Numbered from the stretch's first letter, positions 15,753-23,433 are shown. The stretch is 29,639 bases of DNA from a bacterium (GCA_030622125.1 JAUXGM010000007.1:1-29639); one strand, 5' to 3'. Notes: generated by a model from the sequence alone, not told the origin. Program-made: numbers and translations.

Positions 15753-16863
15753 ATTAAAAAAAAGAGAGATACTATTTTCACTTTTACTATTTTATGCACT
15801 GTGTGCATCTATTATATTTCTTGCCGAGACATTTACGATTTTGGCAATGGTTCTTTTTCTAATTATGGTAAGGAAAGACGATATAGATAGTGCTCAAAAA
15901 AAGTTTTTCTATTTTTTGGTTGCGGCATTCATAATTAGAATAATTACTTCTATGTCCTCATTAAATCCCTCTCTTTCCATTAAAAAAATACATGAGCCAT
16001 TCTGGTTCATCACCTTTTTCCCTGTCTATTTTTTTAAAAGAGAAGAAGAAAAAATGAAATTGATAAGATCACTTTTAATTGGAATGAGTGTGCTTACAAT
16101 TTATGCGATATTTATGCATATTGTTATTAAGGAGGAGCACCTCTTTCAAAATAGAATGGCACCAATATCAGGTATAATGACCTATTCCTCACTCTGTTCA
16201 ATGGCATTGATCTTAAATGTAGCATTACTTTTAAAAGGGAGAGGCCATCTTATTTACTTTTTAACATTCATAATTTTGTTTTGCGGACTTTTATTTACGG
16301 TTGGAAGGAGTGGCTGGGTAGGATTTTCAATTGGAATTTTTGTATTTTTCTTGATTAAAAAACCAAAATATCTAATTGTTTTACTATTATTTTTTGTTTC
16401 TTTATTTCTTATATCAAAAGGTGTCCGTTCAGGAGTATATTCCATATTTGATAAAACACATCCGAGTAATAAACTTCGGCTTGAAGCGTGGCGTTGGGGA
16501 GTGAGAAAATTTTCTTCAAGACCGATTACGGGAACAGGACCCAACACAATTAAATTTTGTAAAAAAACGGATACCGAAGGACTTTCACAGATAACGATTG
16601 ACGGTATGTGTCATCTGCATAATGCTCCGCTTCAATTTCTTGCCACAATGGGTATTTTCGGTATAATAATGTATCTTTTTTATCTCTATGCGTTTTTCTC
16701 GATTCCGATCCTTTCATATAAAAAAACAAAAAGCGTTATTTCGCTTGGAGTTCTTTGTGCAGTAATCTCGGTAACCATTGTCGGATTCTTTGAGTGCAAT
16801 CTTTTTGATTCGGAGGTTACAATGCTCGCCGGCTTTATGCTTGGATTGACACAAAAGCAGTGA
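15745..16863 (+). CDS. O-antigen ligase/polymerase-family membrane protein
   Basis: This 372-residue polytopic inner-membrane protein has about ten hydrophobic segments. The Wzy_C/WaaL core shows VGRSGWVGFSIGIFVFF (around 188-204), then a periplasmic loop with RLEAWRWGVRKFSSRPITGTG and HLHNAPLQFLATMGIFG. The R...E-W...G.G and H.HN pattern is characteristic of the family, which joins O-antigen or other glycans to lipid A-core or polymerises them. Which of these substrates is used cannot be told. It ends the first large operon. The LPS genes of the second operon support an envelope role. Confidence 0.85.
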   Translation: MIKLKKREILFSLLLFYALCASIIFLAETFTILAMVLFLIMVRKDDIDSAQKKFFYFLVAAFIIRIITSMSSLNPSLSIKKIHEPFWFITFFPVYFFKREEEKMKLIRSLLIGMSVLTIYAIFMHIVIKEEHLFQNRMAPISGIMTYSSLCSMALILNVALLLKGRGHLIYFLTFIILFCGLLFTVGRSGWVGFSIGIFVFFLIKKPKYLIVLLLFFVSLFLISKGVRSGVYSIFDKTHPSNKLRLEAWRWGVRKFSSRPITGTGPNTIKFCKKTDTEGLSQITIDGMCHLHNAPLQFLATMGIFGIIMYLFYLYAFFSIPILSYKKTKSVISLGVLCAVISVTIVGFFECNLFDSEVTMLAGFMLGLTQKQ

Positions 16864-16894
16864 ATAAAATAATAAGGGAATAAGGGAATGCAGA

Positions 16895-17054
16895 GGTTAG
16901 AGGCAGTAGATAGTTGAGAATTCCTGCCTGTGCGTTGCACGCAGACAGGGAGAATTGAGAGTTGGAAATCAGTACCCAGTATACCGTATTCCGTGTTGAG
17001 TAAATAGAAATGGAATTACTTAAACTCAGTACGAAAAACTTAGTACTTAGTACG
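16895..17054. repeat. Degenerate heptamer-periodic array
   Basis: Units in a single 7-nt register can be read from 16895 to 16922 (GGTTAGA, GGCAGTA, GATAGTT, GAGAATT). After a 27-nt insertion the register resumes at 16950 and runs to 17054 (GAGAATT, GAGAGTT, GGAAATC, AGTACCC, AGTATAC, CGTATTC, CGTGTTG, AGTAAAT and so on, ending TAGTACT, TAGTACG). Units are degenerate, and AGT or AGTA recurs in phase over several of them. Short tandem heptanucleotide arrays (STRRs) are known from some cyanobacterial intergenic regions; these are similar in form. Function is unknown. Confidence 0.55.
16916..16956. mobile_element. 27-nt palindromic insertion flanked by GAGAATT direct repeats
   Basis: CCTGT (16927-16931) pairs with ACAGG (16945-16949) and GCGT (16932-16935) pairs with ACGC (16939-16942), with a 3-nt loop and a 2-nt bulge. 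The element is GC-rich against an AT-rich background. GAGAATT lies on both sides (16916-16922 and 16950-16956). Removing the insert and one GAGAATT restores the heptad register, as expected for insertion with a 7-nt duplication. It has the size and shape of a REP-like element. Alternatively, the flanking match is simply two neighbouring heptamer units. Confidence 0.45.
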
Positions 17055-17060
17055 ATTACT

Positions 17061-17100
17061 CCTTGAACCTTTGAACTTTTGAACCTTTTAACCTTTTTTT
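17061..17100. repeat. Octamer tandem array, five units
   Basis: Five consecutive 8-nt units follow one register: CCTTGAAC, CTTTGAAC, TTTTGAAC, CTTTTAAC and CTTTTTTT. The pattern is much more regular than chance, with GAAC or AAC closing four of five. It is non-coding. The terminal T-run is not preceded by a hairpin, so I do not call a terminator. Confidence 0.65.
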
Positions 17101-17101
17101 C

Positions 17102-17129
17102 GGTGTGTCCCGGATTCGAGGATCGGGAC
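17102..17129. repeat. Hairpin carrying a 16-nt string repeated near the window end
   Basis: GGTGTGTCCCGGATTC at 17102-17117 recurs exactly at 29519-29534. Here GTCCC (17107-17111) pairs with GGGAC (17125-17129), extended by GAT/ATC inside, giving about 8 bp. It lies just before the -35 box of the downstream promoter. At the other site the same string closes a 16-bp palindrome, so this copy may be a partial or rearranged element. Confidence 0.55.
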
Positions 17130-17158
17130 TTGAAAAAATAGTGAAAATCTGGTAAGAT
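17130..17158 (+). promoter_or_regulatory. Sigma-70-type promoter of the LPS-rpoN-PTS operon
   Basis: TTGAAA at 17130-17135 and TAAGAT at 17153-17158 are 17 nt apart. The expected transcription start near 17165 coincides with the ATG of the 46-residue ORF at 17164 and lies about 150 nt before the ABC ATPase gene. This is the only clear promoter before the 12-kb run of genes. Confidence 0.6.
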
Positions 17159-17163
17159 ATGTT

Positions 17164-17304
17164 ATGAAAGCAAAGAGTATCTCAAATAACTTATCTGATC
17201 CGGATCCTGTTGTTGTATTTGATTGCAATGAAGAAGTGACAATCGGATTGATTGAGGGGAATAGTAACAAAATGTTATTTTTTGGAAATAAAGAGGAAAG
17301 ATAG
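17164..17304 (+). CDS. 46-residue ORF in the operon leader, possibly leaderless
   Basis: The frame runs ATG 17164 to TAG 17302-17304 and its stop overlaps the ribosome binding site of the next gene. The composition looks protein-like in the middle ([20 protein letters not shown]), unlike the repeat DNA upstream. The predicted transcription start falls on or next to its ATG, so it would need leaderless initiation, or it is just a 5' untranslated region. I do not recognise the sequence. It could act as a coupled leader for the ABC ATPase gene 10 nt downstream. Confidence 0.35.
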   Translation: MKAKSISNNLSDPDPVVVFDCNEEVTIGLIEGNSNKMLFFGNKEER

Positions 17305-17314
17305 GAGAGCAAAT

Positions 17315-18421
17315 ATGTCAAAAGTAGTTTTGGAAAATGTAACAAAACAATATGAAAATGGTTTTGTCGCCGTTGAAAAAATTAATCTTGAAATGCCTGA
17401 TAAACAATTTACCGTTATTGTGGGACCATCAGGCTGTGGAAAGACGACAACATTAAGAATGATCGCCGGGCTTGAGGAGATCACAGAGGGAAATGTATAT
17501 ATCGGGGATAAGGTTATGAATAACATTTCACCGAAGGACAGAAATATTGCCATGGTCTTTCAGAATTATGCACTCTATCCACATATGACGGTATATGAAA
17601 ATATGGCATTTGGGTTAAAACTTAGAAAATATCCCAAAGTAGAGATAAAAAAAAGGGTAGAAGACGCAGCAGATATATTGGGCATAGAGCCTCTATTAGA
17701 TAGGAAACCAAAAATGCTCTCAGGTGGACAGAGACAAAGGGTTGCAGTTGGAAGAGCAATTGTCCGAAAGCCCAGTGTTTTTTTATTTGATGAACCACTA
17801 TCAAACCTTGATGCAAAATTAAGGGTACAGATGAGAACGGAAATACAATCACTTCATCATAAATTAAAATCCACAATGATATATGTAACACATGATCAAA
17901 TAGAAGCAATGACAATGGGAGATCAAATTATTATTATGGATAAGGGAAAGATCATCCAGAATGCAAAACCGATTTCAATGTATGATAATCCGATCAATAA
18001 ATTCGTGGCAGGCTTCATTGGTTCTCCTTCTATGAATTTTATTGAGGGAAAGATAGCAGCGGAAGGCAATAATATTTACTTTACAAATGATGATTCCGTT
18101 AAATTGATAATTTTTAAAGGACATAAAAACATAATGGAAAACTATATTGACAGAGAAGTAACACTTGGATTCCGTCCCGAAAATGTGGAAGATAAACTCT
18201 TTGTTCCCGATGCAAAACCATATACATCAATAAAGTCGTATGTTGATGTTATAGAACCGATGGGTTCGGAATTATTCATTTATTTTAAAAATCCTTCACA
18301 CAACTTCGTAGGAAGATTTTCACCCAAATTAAAGACAACGAACGGAGATATAATTGAGGTTGTAATTGATATGGAACGCGTGCATTTCTTTAATAATGAA
18401 ACGGAAGATGTAATTGTATGA
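17315..18421 (+). CDS. ugpC: Sugar ABC transporter ATPase, UgpC/MalK type
   Basis: This 368-residue ATPase is of the carbohydrate-uptake class. Walker A is GPSGCGKTT (37-45), the Q-loop is [11 protein letters not shown] (82-92), the signature is LSGGQRQR (135-142), Walker B is VFLFDE (155-160) and the H-loop H193 lies in [16 protein letters not shown]-type C-terminal domain covers about 230-368 (GFRPENVED). The start at 17315 is chosen because AGGAGAGC precedes it and [13 protein letters not shown] is the standard opening; an in-frame ATG at 17252 would add 21 unlike residues. No permease or binding-protein gene is near, so it may be a shared ATPase (MsmK-like) serving several sugar importers. 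It overlaps kdsC by 4 nt. Confidence 0.9.
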   Translation: MSKVVLENVTKQYENGFVAVEKINLEMPDKQFTVIVGPSGCGKTTTLRMIAGLEEITEGNVYIGDKVMNNISPKDRNIAMVFQNYALYPHMTVYENMAFGLKLRKYPKVEIKKRVEDAADILGIEPLLDRKPKMLSGGQRQRVAVGRAIVRKPSVFLFDEPLSNLDAKLRVQMRTEIQSLHHKLKSTMIYVTHDQIEAMTMGDQIIIMDKGKIIQNAKPISMYDNPINKFVAGFIGSPSMNFIEGKIAAEGNNIYFTNDDSVKLIIFKGHKNIMENYIDREVTLGFRPENVEDKLFVPDAKPYTSIKSYVDVIEPMGSELFIYFKNPSHNFVGRFSPKLKTTNGDIIEVVIDMERVHFFNNETEDVIV

Positions 18422-18891
18422 GATTCGATACCGTAAAGATCATATTTACCGATGTGGACGGTGTCTTAACGAATGGGGATCTCCTTGTCTTAAATAATGG
18501 ACTATACGGCAAAATATTCAATACGAGAGATGGACTCGGAATTGAAAAGGCTATTGCATACGGAATCAAGATATATTGGATAACCGGAAGATCGGATTAT
18601 GCCACAAAGATACGTGCGGAAGAACTTGGCTGTAAATATGTATTCACAAATGGTAGAACAAAGGAAGATTTAATAAAAAATATCCTAAATGAGGCAAAAT
18701 TAAAAAAAGATAATGCTATCTTTGTCGGTGATGATATCACTGATGTTCGAGCAAAATCAGTAGTAAAATATTTTTTAGTTCCACAGGATGGACATAAAAA
18801 GGCAAGGGAAAGTGCCGATCTTATCATCAATAAAAACGGGGGGAAAGGTGTATTACGAGAGGTAATAGATCTGATCTTAAATGAAGAATGA
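18418..18891 (+). CDS. kdsC: 3-deoxy-D-manno-octulosonate-8-phosphate phosphatase
   Basis: This 157-residue HAD phosphatase of the small C0 type releases phosphate from Kdo-8-phosphate on the way to CMP-Kdo for the inner core of lipopolysaccharide. The nucleophile D12 and acid D14 are in [23 protein letters not shown] (35-46) is the family's substrate block, T58 is in WITGRSD, and the Mg-binding GDDITD spans 105-110. The length is typical of KdsC. lptC overlaps its end by 11 nt, the same neighbour order as in enterobacterial kdsC-lptC operons. Confidence 0.92.
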   Translation: MRFDTVKIIFTDVDGVLTNGDLLVLNNGLYGKIFNTRDGLGIEKAIAYGIKIYWITGRSDYATKIRAEELGCKYVFTNGRTKEDLIKNILNEAKLKKDNAIFVGDDITDVRAKSVVKYFLVPQDGHKKARESADLIINKNGGKGVLREVIDLILNEE

Positions 18892-19402
18892 TTTTTTTTT
18901 GATCTTACTATTAATTCTTATCGGATGTCAAAAAGTGGATAGGGGGATAAAAGATAGGATCGATGCCGATTATCGGATAGATCATCTATCCATAGCTTCC
19001 ACCTATAAGAATAAGTCAAATTGGGACTTTTCGGGAGAAGATATAATCATCAAAAAAGATAATATTAGCGGCAAAAATTGTAAGGTCGTTATGAATAACA
19101 GATCCGGCAAATCAACAATTATCGGCAGGCAGGGTGAAATGATAATTGATAAAAATATGAAAATTAAAGGAAATGTAATTTATGACGACAGGGATTATAA
19201 ACTTGTTTGTGAATATTTGGATTATGATATAAAGAGTGATAAATTAACGGTACCGAATACATTTCAATTCTATATAAAGAAAGAAAATAAAAAAATTGAG
19301 GGTAAAAAATTGACAAGTGAGGAAAATTTTACTAAAATTTATATAGAAGAGGTTGATAGAATGAGATTTGAGGTAAATAATAAGGCATTAAAAAATGAAT
19401 GA
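18881..19402 (+). CDS. lptC: LPS export protein LptC, lipoprotein form
   Basis: This 173-residue protein has a hydrophobic N-terminus and a lipobox, LIGC, with C16. Lipidation is thus predicted, whereas E. coli LptC keeps an uncleaved membrane helix. The rest forms a run of short beta strands (IIIKKDNISGKNCKVVMNN, MIIDKNMKIKGNVI, LVCEYLDYDIKSDKLTV) expected of the LptC/OstA-like jellyroll. In the Lpt bridge it accepts lipopolysaccharide from LptB2FG and passes it to LptA. It lies between kdsC and lptB. No separate lptA gene is present here. Sequence similarity is weak by eye and context carries much of the call. Confidence 0.75.
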   Translation: MKNDFFLILLLILIGCQKVDRGIKDRIDADYRIDHLSIASTYKNKSNWDFSGEDIIIKKDNISGKNCKVVMNNRSGKSTIIGRQGEMIIDKNMKIKGNVIYDDRDYKLVCEYLDYDIKSDKLTVPNTFQFYIKKENKKIEGKKLTSEENFTKIYIEEVDRMRFEVNNKALKNE

Positions 19403-20117
19403 GTTAAGAGCAGAACATTTAAAAAAGTCGTATAAAAAACGAACAGTAGTAAAAGATGTTTCGATCACTGTAAAAAAAGGAGAGATCATAGGATTGCTCG
19501 GACCGAATGGTGCAGGTAAAACAACAACATTTTATATGATAGTCGGACTTATCAAACCCAATGGAGGCAACATATTTTTAGATAACCGTAATATATCTAA
19601 GTTACCGATGTATGAAAGGGGGAAATTGGGAGTAACTTATCTTCCACAAGAAAAATCCATATTTAGAAATCTAACTGTTTACGAAAATATTATGTCGGTC
19701 TGTGAATTCAAGATAAAGGATAAAAAGAAAAGAGTAGAAGAAACGGAAAGATTGCTTGAAGAATTTAATATTACAAGATTAAAGAACAATCTCGGCTTTC
19801 AACTTTCAGGAGGCGAATCAAGAAGAGTGGAAATAGCGAGAGCTCTTGCAGCCGATCCATCGTTTATATTACTCGATGAACCGTTTACAGGAGTTGATCC
19901 GAAATCAATTGAAGATCTGCAAGAAATTATATTAAAACTAAAAGAACGAAATATCGGCATACTTATTACAGATCATAATGTAAGAGAAACATTAAGGATC
20001 ACGCAGTATTCATATATTATCTTTGACGGCAATATATTGACCAGTGGAGAAATGGAGACATTGATAAATGATGAAACTGTAAAAAGTAGCTATCTTGGGA
20101 GTGCTTTTGATATATGA
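19395..20117 (+). CDS. lptB: LPS export ABC transporter ATPase LptB
   Basis: This 240-residue ATPase drives lipopolysaccharide extraction from the inner membrane with LptF and LptG. Walker A is GPNGAGKTT (36-44). The family-typical TYLPQEKSIFRNLTVYENI lies at 81-99, the signature LSGGESRRVEIARAL at 137-151, Walker B ILLDEPFTGVDP at 158-169 and the H-loop in ITDHNVRETL. The LSGGE-RR variant and FTGVDP are LptB hallmarks. It overlaps lptC by 8 nt and rpoN by 4 nt. Confidence 0.95.
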   Translation: MNELRAEHLKKSYKKRTVVKDVSITVKKGEIIGLLGPNGAGKTTTFYMIVGLIKPNGGNIFLDNRNISKLPMYERGKLGVTYLPQEKSIFRNLTVYENIMSVCEFKIKDKKKRVEETERLLEEFNITRLKNNLGFQLSGGESRRVEIARALAADPSFILLDEPFTGVDPKSIEDLQEIILKLKERNIGILITDHNVRETLRITQYSYIIFDGNILTSGEMETLINDETVKSSYLGSAFDI

Positions 20118-21535
20118 GCGGAAATAAAAATCTCGGACTTAATTTAGAGATAAAACAGAAATTAAGGCAGGAATTGCGGCTTACCCCGATATTGATCCAA
20201 ACAATGAAACTTATGGAACTTTCAACCCTTGAATTACAAGAAAAATTGGAAGAGGAATACGAGATCAATCCATTTTTAAAGATCAATACCGAGGGAAAAA
20301 AGCAAGAAGAAAAAATAGATAGAAGTGATGATAATCTACCTAATATAAATATTGATTACTACGAAGATACGATGATGTCATCGGAATTTACAAGATCAGA
20401 AGAACCGGAAAATACACCTTATGAGAATATACTTACCTATTCGGAAACATTGGAAGAACATTTGACAAAACAGATCAGGGAACAATTTGATAATATCAAT
20501 GAAGAAAAAATAGCATTTTTTATGGTTGGAAATCTTGATGAAAAGGGGTTTCAACAGCTCTCTCCCTTTGACCTAAAATTGGAATTCAAAAAAGATCATA
20601 AAGATATTACCCTTGCGGAAATAGAACGGATCAGAAAAAAAATTATGCTGCTGAAACCTATCGGCTGCAGTGCTTACAATGTAAAAGAAACGGTCCTGAT
20701 CCAGATAGAAATGGAAAAAGGCAAAAAAGACATTGCCTATAAGATCGTTGATAAATATTGGTCACTTTTGTTACGGCTCAAATATGAAGAAATTGCAAAA
20801 GAAATTGATCTAACAGTTGAGGAAGTTCAAAAATTCATCCTTGGTTTAAAGAAATATGAGATCTACCCTGGACGGCAATTCTCCGATATTGATAATCGTT
20901 CTATAATCCCCGATGTTATTTTATTTTTAGATGAAAAAAATGAGATCGTTATCATATTAAATGATCTCGGTTTTTCAAAGTATACTCTAAATAGCGGTTA
21001 TTACGAAAAAGTTAATAATGAAAAATTTTTTTCACGGAAGGAGATTGGAAGAATGAAGAGTAAATATGAAAATGCACTCTTTCTTATAAAAGGCATATAT
21101 CAACGAAGAAGAAGCTTATATTTAGTTACCAAGGCAATATTTGAGGTACAGAAACGATTTCTAACCGAGGGTGTTAAAGGACTTAAACCTTTAACCTTAA
21201 AAGAAATAGCTGAAAAGGTAGATATGCATGAGTCAACGATAAGTAGAATAACAAGAAATAAATTCGTCCAAACTCTAAACGGCATATTCAGGTTGAAATT
21301 TTTCTTTTCCAGTAAATTATCAGGAAAGAATGATGATGATGTTTCTTCAAAGGTCGTAAAGGAAAATATAAAAAAACTTATTGCAGACGAAGTAAAAGGT
21401 TTTCCTTTAAGCGATCAAGCATTATCCGATATGATATTGGAAAAATACAATATAAAAGTTGCTCGTAGAACCACTGCCAAATATAGAGAGGCATTAGGTA
21501 TTCCTCGAGCATCAATTAGAAAAAGAATTATATAG
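20114..21535 (+). CDS. rpoN: RNA polymerase sigma-54 factor
   Basis: This 473-residue sigma factor directs transcription from -24/-12 promoters with AAA+ activators. Region I (about 8-55) is the Leu/Gln-rich activator-interacting segment (LRLTPILIQTMKLMELSTLELQEKL, split here as LRLTPILIQ then MKLMELSTLELQ). The core-binding domain covers about 100-290, and a helix-turn-helix lies around 352-375 (LKEIAEKVDMHESTISR). The diagnostic RpoN box is ARRTTAKYRE at 450-459; the usual form has Val at the fifth position. The lptB-rpoN-hpf order is conserved in many Proteobacteria. I saw no convincing -24/-12 site in the intergenic regions of the window. Confidence 0.95.
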   Translation: MSGNKNLGLNLEIKQKLRQELRLTPILIQTMKLMELSTLELQEKLEEEYEINPFLKINTEGKKQEEKIDRSDDNLPNINIDYYEDTMMSSEFTRSEEPENTPYENILTYSETLEEHLTKQIREQFDNINEEKIAFFMVGNLDEKGFQQLSPFDLKLEFKKDHKDITLAEIERIRKKIMLLKPIGCSAYNVKETVLIQIEMEKGKKDIAYKIVDKYWSLLLRLKYEEIAKEIDLTVEEVQKFILGLKKYEIYPGRQFSDIDNRSIIPDVILFLDEKNEIVIILNDLGFSKYTLNSGYYEKVNNEKFFSRKEIGRMKSKYENALFLIKGIYQRRRSLYLVTKAIFEVQKRFLTEGVKGLKPLTLKEIAEKVDMHESTISRITRNKFVQTLNGIFRLKFFFSSKLSGKNDDDVSSKVVKENIKKLIADEVKGFPLSDQALSDMILEKYNIKVARRTTAKYREALGIPRASIRKRII

Positions 21536-21544
21536 GAGGCATTT

Positions 21545-22069
21545 ATGCAGATAAAGATCGTTGGAAATTTTCATGTTGCAAATTACATTAAGGACTATCT
21601 TGTGAAGAAACTTGATAAGATAGATAAGATGATAGGTAGTGCTGCTTCCTGTCAAGCTAATGTTATCCATGAAGGTAAGACAAAGGACAAAAGTTATTCA
21701 ATAGAATTGACACTTTTCTCGGATAAAAAAACATACCACCTTGAATTGGACGGAAAAGACCCCCTTGAGATCATTGATCTTTTGATGGATAAATTAGAGA
21801 GGCAGATAATAAAGCATAAAGAGATCACAAAGATGCGAAAACGCAGACCCAATATCAAAAATATACCATTTCAGGAAGAACCGGAGGAAAAAACCATTAT
21901 TATTCAACACATAAATCCTAAACCTCTCACAGTAAAAGAAGCAATAATGATCCTTGAAGGTGATAAATATGATTTTTTACCGTTCATTAACGATGATAGA
22001 GGGCAGTTGAATGTAATTTTCAAAAAGAAAAACGGGGATTATGGACTCTACATCAAAAAAAACAAATAA
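21545..22069 (+). CDS. hpf: Ribosome hibernation promoting factor, long form
   Basis: This 174-residue protein has an N-terminal S30AE domain (about 1-100; MQIKIVGNFHVANYIKDYLVKKL) that binds the 30S decoding site. A short linker leads to a C-terminal dimerisation domain (about 122-174; KPLTVKEAIMILE, then DFLPFINDDRGQLNVIFKKKNGDYGLY). The long form makes 100S dimers by itself. It starts 9 nt after rpoN with AGGAGG upstream, and its 3' end overlaps hprK by 29 nt. Confidence 0.92.
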   Translation: MQIKIVGNFHVANYIKDYLVKKLDKIDKMIGSAASCQANVIHEGKTKDKSYSIELTLFSDKKTYHLELDGKDPLEIIDLLMDKLERQIIKHKEITKMRKRRPNIKNIPFQEEPEEKTIIIQHINPKPLTVKEAIMILEGDKYDFLPFINDDRGQLNVIFKKKNGDYGLYIKKNK

Positions 22070-23051
22070 AAGTTTAACTTTAAGTAAGTTTTTAGAGGAA
22101 CTTCGTGGATTCATTCTTTTGGATGATCTTACAAAAATAGGAGATTCGGAAAAAAGAACGATATGTCGTCCGGAATTCGGGCAGTTGGGGCTTCTTTTCC
22201 TAAGGTATTTCAAAAATTATAAAGGTGGACAATTTTATATTACGGAAAATCAATCCGATTCATACTATTACAATCTTTCTTATGAGAAAAAAGAAGAATT
22301 TTTAAGTTCAATCAAACACTTGGATATACCTGCTTTTATAATTTGCGGTAAAAAACCATTAAAAAAAGAGATCGAATTATTTAAAAAATATAATTTTCCA
22401 CTTATTTATTCTTATGAAAAACGAATTGAAACAATAAATAAGATCGAGATCTATCTTAACTTTATTTTCGCAGAAAAAAAACATATTCATGGTGTTTTGA
22501 TGGATGTTTTAGGTATAGGTATATTGATAAAAGGAAAGAGCGGGATTGGCAAAAGCGAGGTGGCACTTGACCTTCTTGAAAGAAAACATCGGCTGGTAGC
22601 GGATGACCTTGTTGTTGCTCATAGACGTTCCGAATTCTTGATCGGATACAGTTTGGATAGTCCCTATTCACATTATATTGAAGCAAGAGGTATAGGGCTT
22701 ATTGATATAAGATCACTTTTTGGGATTCAATCAATAAGACATAAAAAAAGGATAGAGATATTAATTGAACTCATAAAGGGCGATGATATTGATTATAAGG
22801 AGTTTGACAGAATAAGGGTGAAATCTCTTTATGAGAAAATACTCGGTATTAAGATACCAAAATACATAATTCCCGTTACCTATTCTAAAAACCTTGCGAA
22901 TTTAATTGAAGTAATTGCACTTGCACATATTGCAAACATAATGGGTGAAAGTCCTATTAACAGTATAAACGAAAGTATTGCTAAATCACCTAAATCCAAA
23001 GTTAATACCTCGTATATTGATACCTTCTATTTTATCTCGGATAATGAGTAA
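22041..23051 (+). CDS. hprK: HPr kinase/phosphorylase
   Basis: This 336-residue bifunctional enzyme phosphorylates and dephosphorylates the regulatory Ser of HPr. The N-terminal domain (about 1-140) is regulatory. The catalytic domain has HIHGVLMDVLGIG (148-160, with H150 in the place of the catalytic His), Walker A GKSGIGKS (165-172), ADDLV (187-191) and the HprK signature EARGIGLIDI (214-223). The length is slightly above the usual 310. The start within hpf follows a GGGGAT-type site. EIIA begins within its last codons (8-nt overlap). Its cognate Ser is present in the HPr encoded downstream. Confidence 0.93.
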   Translation: MDSTSKKTNKSLTLSKFLEELRGFILLDDLTKIGDSEKRTICRPEFGQLGLLFLRYFKNYKGGQFYITENQSDSYYYNLSYEKKEEFLSSIKHLDIPAFIICGKKPLKKEIELFKKYNFPLIYSYEKRIETINKIEIYLNFIFAEKKHIHGVLMDVLGIGILIKGKSGIGKSEVALDLLERKHRLVADDLVVAHRRSEFLIGYSLDSPYSHYIEARGIGLIDIRSLFGIQSIRHKKRIEILIELIKGDDIDYKEFDRIRVKSLYEKILGIKIPKYIIPVTYSKNLANLIEVIALAHIANIMGESPINSINESIAKSPKSKVNTSYIDTFYFISDNE

Positions 23052-23433
23052 ATTTAAAGTATTTATATTGACTCATGGTGATCTATGTAAGGAGTATTGC
23101 AACCTTTTCAAGTATGTCGCCGGTGAAGAACTGAGTAAATATGTAATTCCACTGCCCTTGAAAGAGAATATGAGACCAAAAGGGTATATGGCGGATATAA
23201 GAAAAGTTTTAGATGATGCCTTTCCATTTTTTCTAACCGATATTTGCGGTGGAACTCCGGATAACATAGCAAAATTACTCGTTAATGAGATCGGTAAAGG
23301 GTTTGTGATATCCGGTGTAAATATTCCAATGCTGATGGAGGTATTAAAAATTGAAACTTATAAATCCCCGGAAGAACTTAAAGATAAATTCATTAATTCA
23401 GGTAGAAATGGAATTCGGGAATTTTGTCTTTAG
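23044..23433 (+). CDS. PTS EIIA component, mannose family
   Basis: This 129-residue protein takes phosphate from HPr and passes it to EIIB. H11 in FILTHGDLCKEY is the phosphorylated His expected of the mannose-class EIIA. FFLTDICGGTPDNIAKLL (around 60-77) matches the conserved GG(S/T)P block, and GFVISGVNIPMLMEVL follows. I start at 23044 (ATG overlapping the hprK stop by 8 nt) because the protein fold begins at MSKFKVFILTHG. Starting at 22978 would add 22 residues read out of hprK. Confidence 0.9.
   Translation: MSKFKVFILTHGDLCKEYCNLFKYVAGEELSKYVIPLPLKENMRPKGYMADIRKVLDDAFPFFLTDICGGTPDNIAKLLVNEIGKGFVISGVNIPMLMEVLKIETYKSPEELKDKFINSGRNGIREFCL

Larger units (their letters stand above)
16864..17314. 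other. 451-nt intergenic region made of short tandem repeats, a palindrome, a hairpin and a promoter
   Basis: No substantial gene is present. In order it holds octamer units (16871-16894), a heptad-periodic stretch (16895-17054) interrupted by a 27-nt palindromic insertion (16923-16949), an octamer array (17061-17100), a hairpin with a string repeated near the window end (17102-17129), a promoter (17130-17158) and a 46-residue ORF (17164-17304). It separates the two large operons. Confidence 0.75.

Noticed and set aside
17093-17100. Rho-independent terminator at the T-run after the octamer array
   Set aside because: No stem-loop lies immediately before the T-run. The Ts are simply the last unit of the array.
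17252-17314. Extended N-terminus of the ABC ATPase from ATG 17252
   Set aside because: The added residues are unlike the family, and a good ribosome binding site sits directly before ATG 17315.
16864-17314. Sigma-54 (-24/-12) promoter in the intergenic regions, expected because rpoN is present
   Set aside because: No GG-N10-GC arrangement of convincing quality was found by eye here or after 29401.
22978-23043. Upstream start for PTS EIIA
   Set aside because: The extra residues are read out of frame from hprK. The fold starts at 23044.
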